A stretch of DNA of 41,471 nucleotides from Candidatus Parcubacteria bacterium. Lineage in GTDB: Bacteria; Patescibacteriota; Minisyncoccia; JAHIHE01; JAGLIN01. Positions 41,425-41,471 of this stretch are shown one piece after another. The stretch lies in contig JAGLXN010000042.1 of the NCBI GenBank assembly GCA_023132875.1, positions 1 through 41,471 on the forward strand, read 5' to 3'. The notes beneath the pieces are model-generated. The model did no database searches and was not told the DNA's origin. It saw only the letters and a list, made by a program, of their open reading frames with translations. The first letter of the stretch is position 1; each line of letters starts with the position of its first letter. The position numbers were made by a program, and so were the translations under genes.

Positions 41425-41471
41425 TGATATTTAGTAAAACAGACAGATGAAAAAAACAATTTTTTACAATT
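41425..41471. other. Window end
   Basis: These 47 AT-rich bases after the giant gene show no feature. No frame continues the interrupted repeat for more than a few codons. Confidence 0.5.

Overview
The window looks like chromosomal DNA of a Candidate Phyla Radiation (Patescibacteria) bacterium, most likely of the Parcubacteria side. This is inferred from gene content: AT-rich sequence, proteins ending in the type IV secretion pilin-like two-helix module common in that group, giant secreted DUF2341 proteins with the 'EARQWQIASDA' motif, and many small palindromic repeats. Several genes end in TGA (rarA, the DUF2341/LamG gene, the last gene), so the standard bacterial code applies and the TGA-recoding CPR lineages are unlikely.

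Layout. 1-3.8 kb: a nucleotidyltransferase-like gene, then groES and groEL behind a consensus promoter with a perfect CIRCE operator. 4.2-12.5 kb: lemA, two large secreted beta-propeller proteins that share a C-terminal pilin-like membrane module, a small membrane-anchored protein between them, and two M48 (HtpX-type) proteases. 12.5-13 kb: a calcium-binding-repeat lipoprotein whose 3' end has decayed by frameshift. 13.5-21.8 kb: ABC-F ATPase, PEP synthase, two small membrane proteins, an MTH1-like Nudix hydrolase, a REP-type HUH transposase, rarA, and a TFIIB-type zinc-ribbon protein. 22.2-31.3 kb, minus strand: seven exported proteins that look like a surface-assembly locus. It has two membrane-anchored cohesin proteins, a related anchored protein without cohesin, one secreted protein ending in a dockerin, two DUF916-like anchored proteins and a small secreted protein. 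31.6-41.4 kb, plus strand: a membrane-anchored acidic protein that appears truncated, a four-helix-bundle protein, a DUF2341/LamG/FIMAH-like surface protein, and a 1532-residue repeat protein.

Two themes stand out. First, much of the window codes for the cell surface, and the minus-strand cluster contains both halves of a cohesin-dockerin pair with no glycoside hydrolase in sight. Second, the DNA is strewn with palindromes and 7-8-base tandem microrepeats. Several of these sit in frame inside genes, including inside the REP transposase gene itself, and one 23-base intergenic palindrome recurs within a gene with a single mismatch. The window holds no tRNA, rRNA, CRISPR array, phage module or complete insertion sequence that I can recognise.
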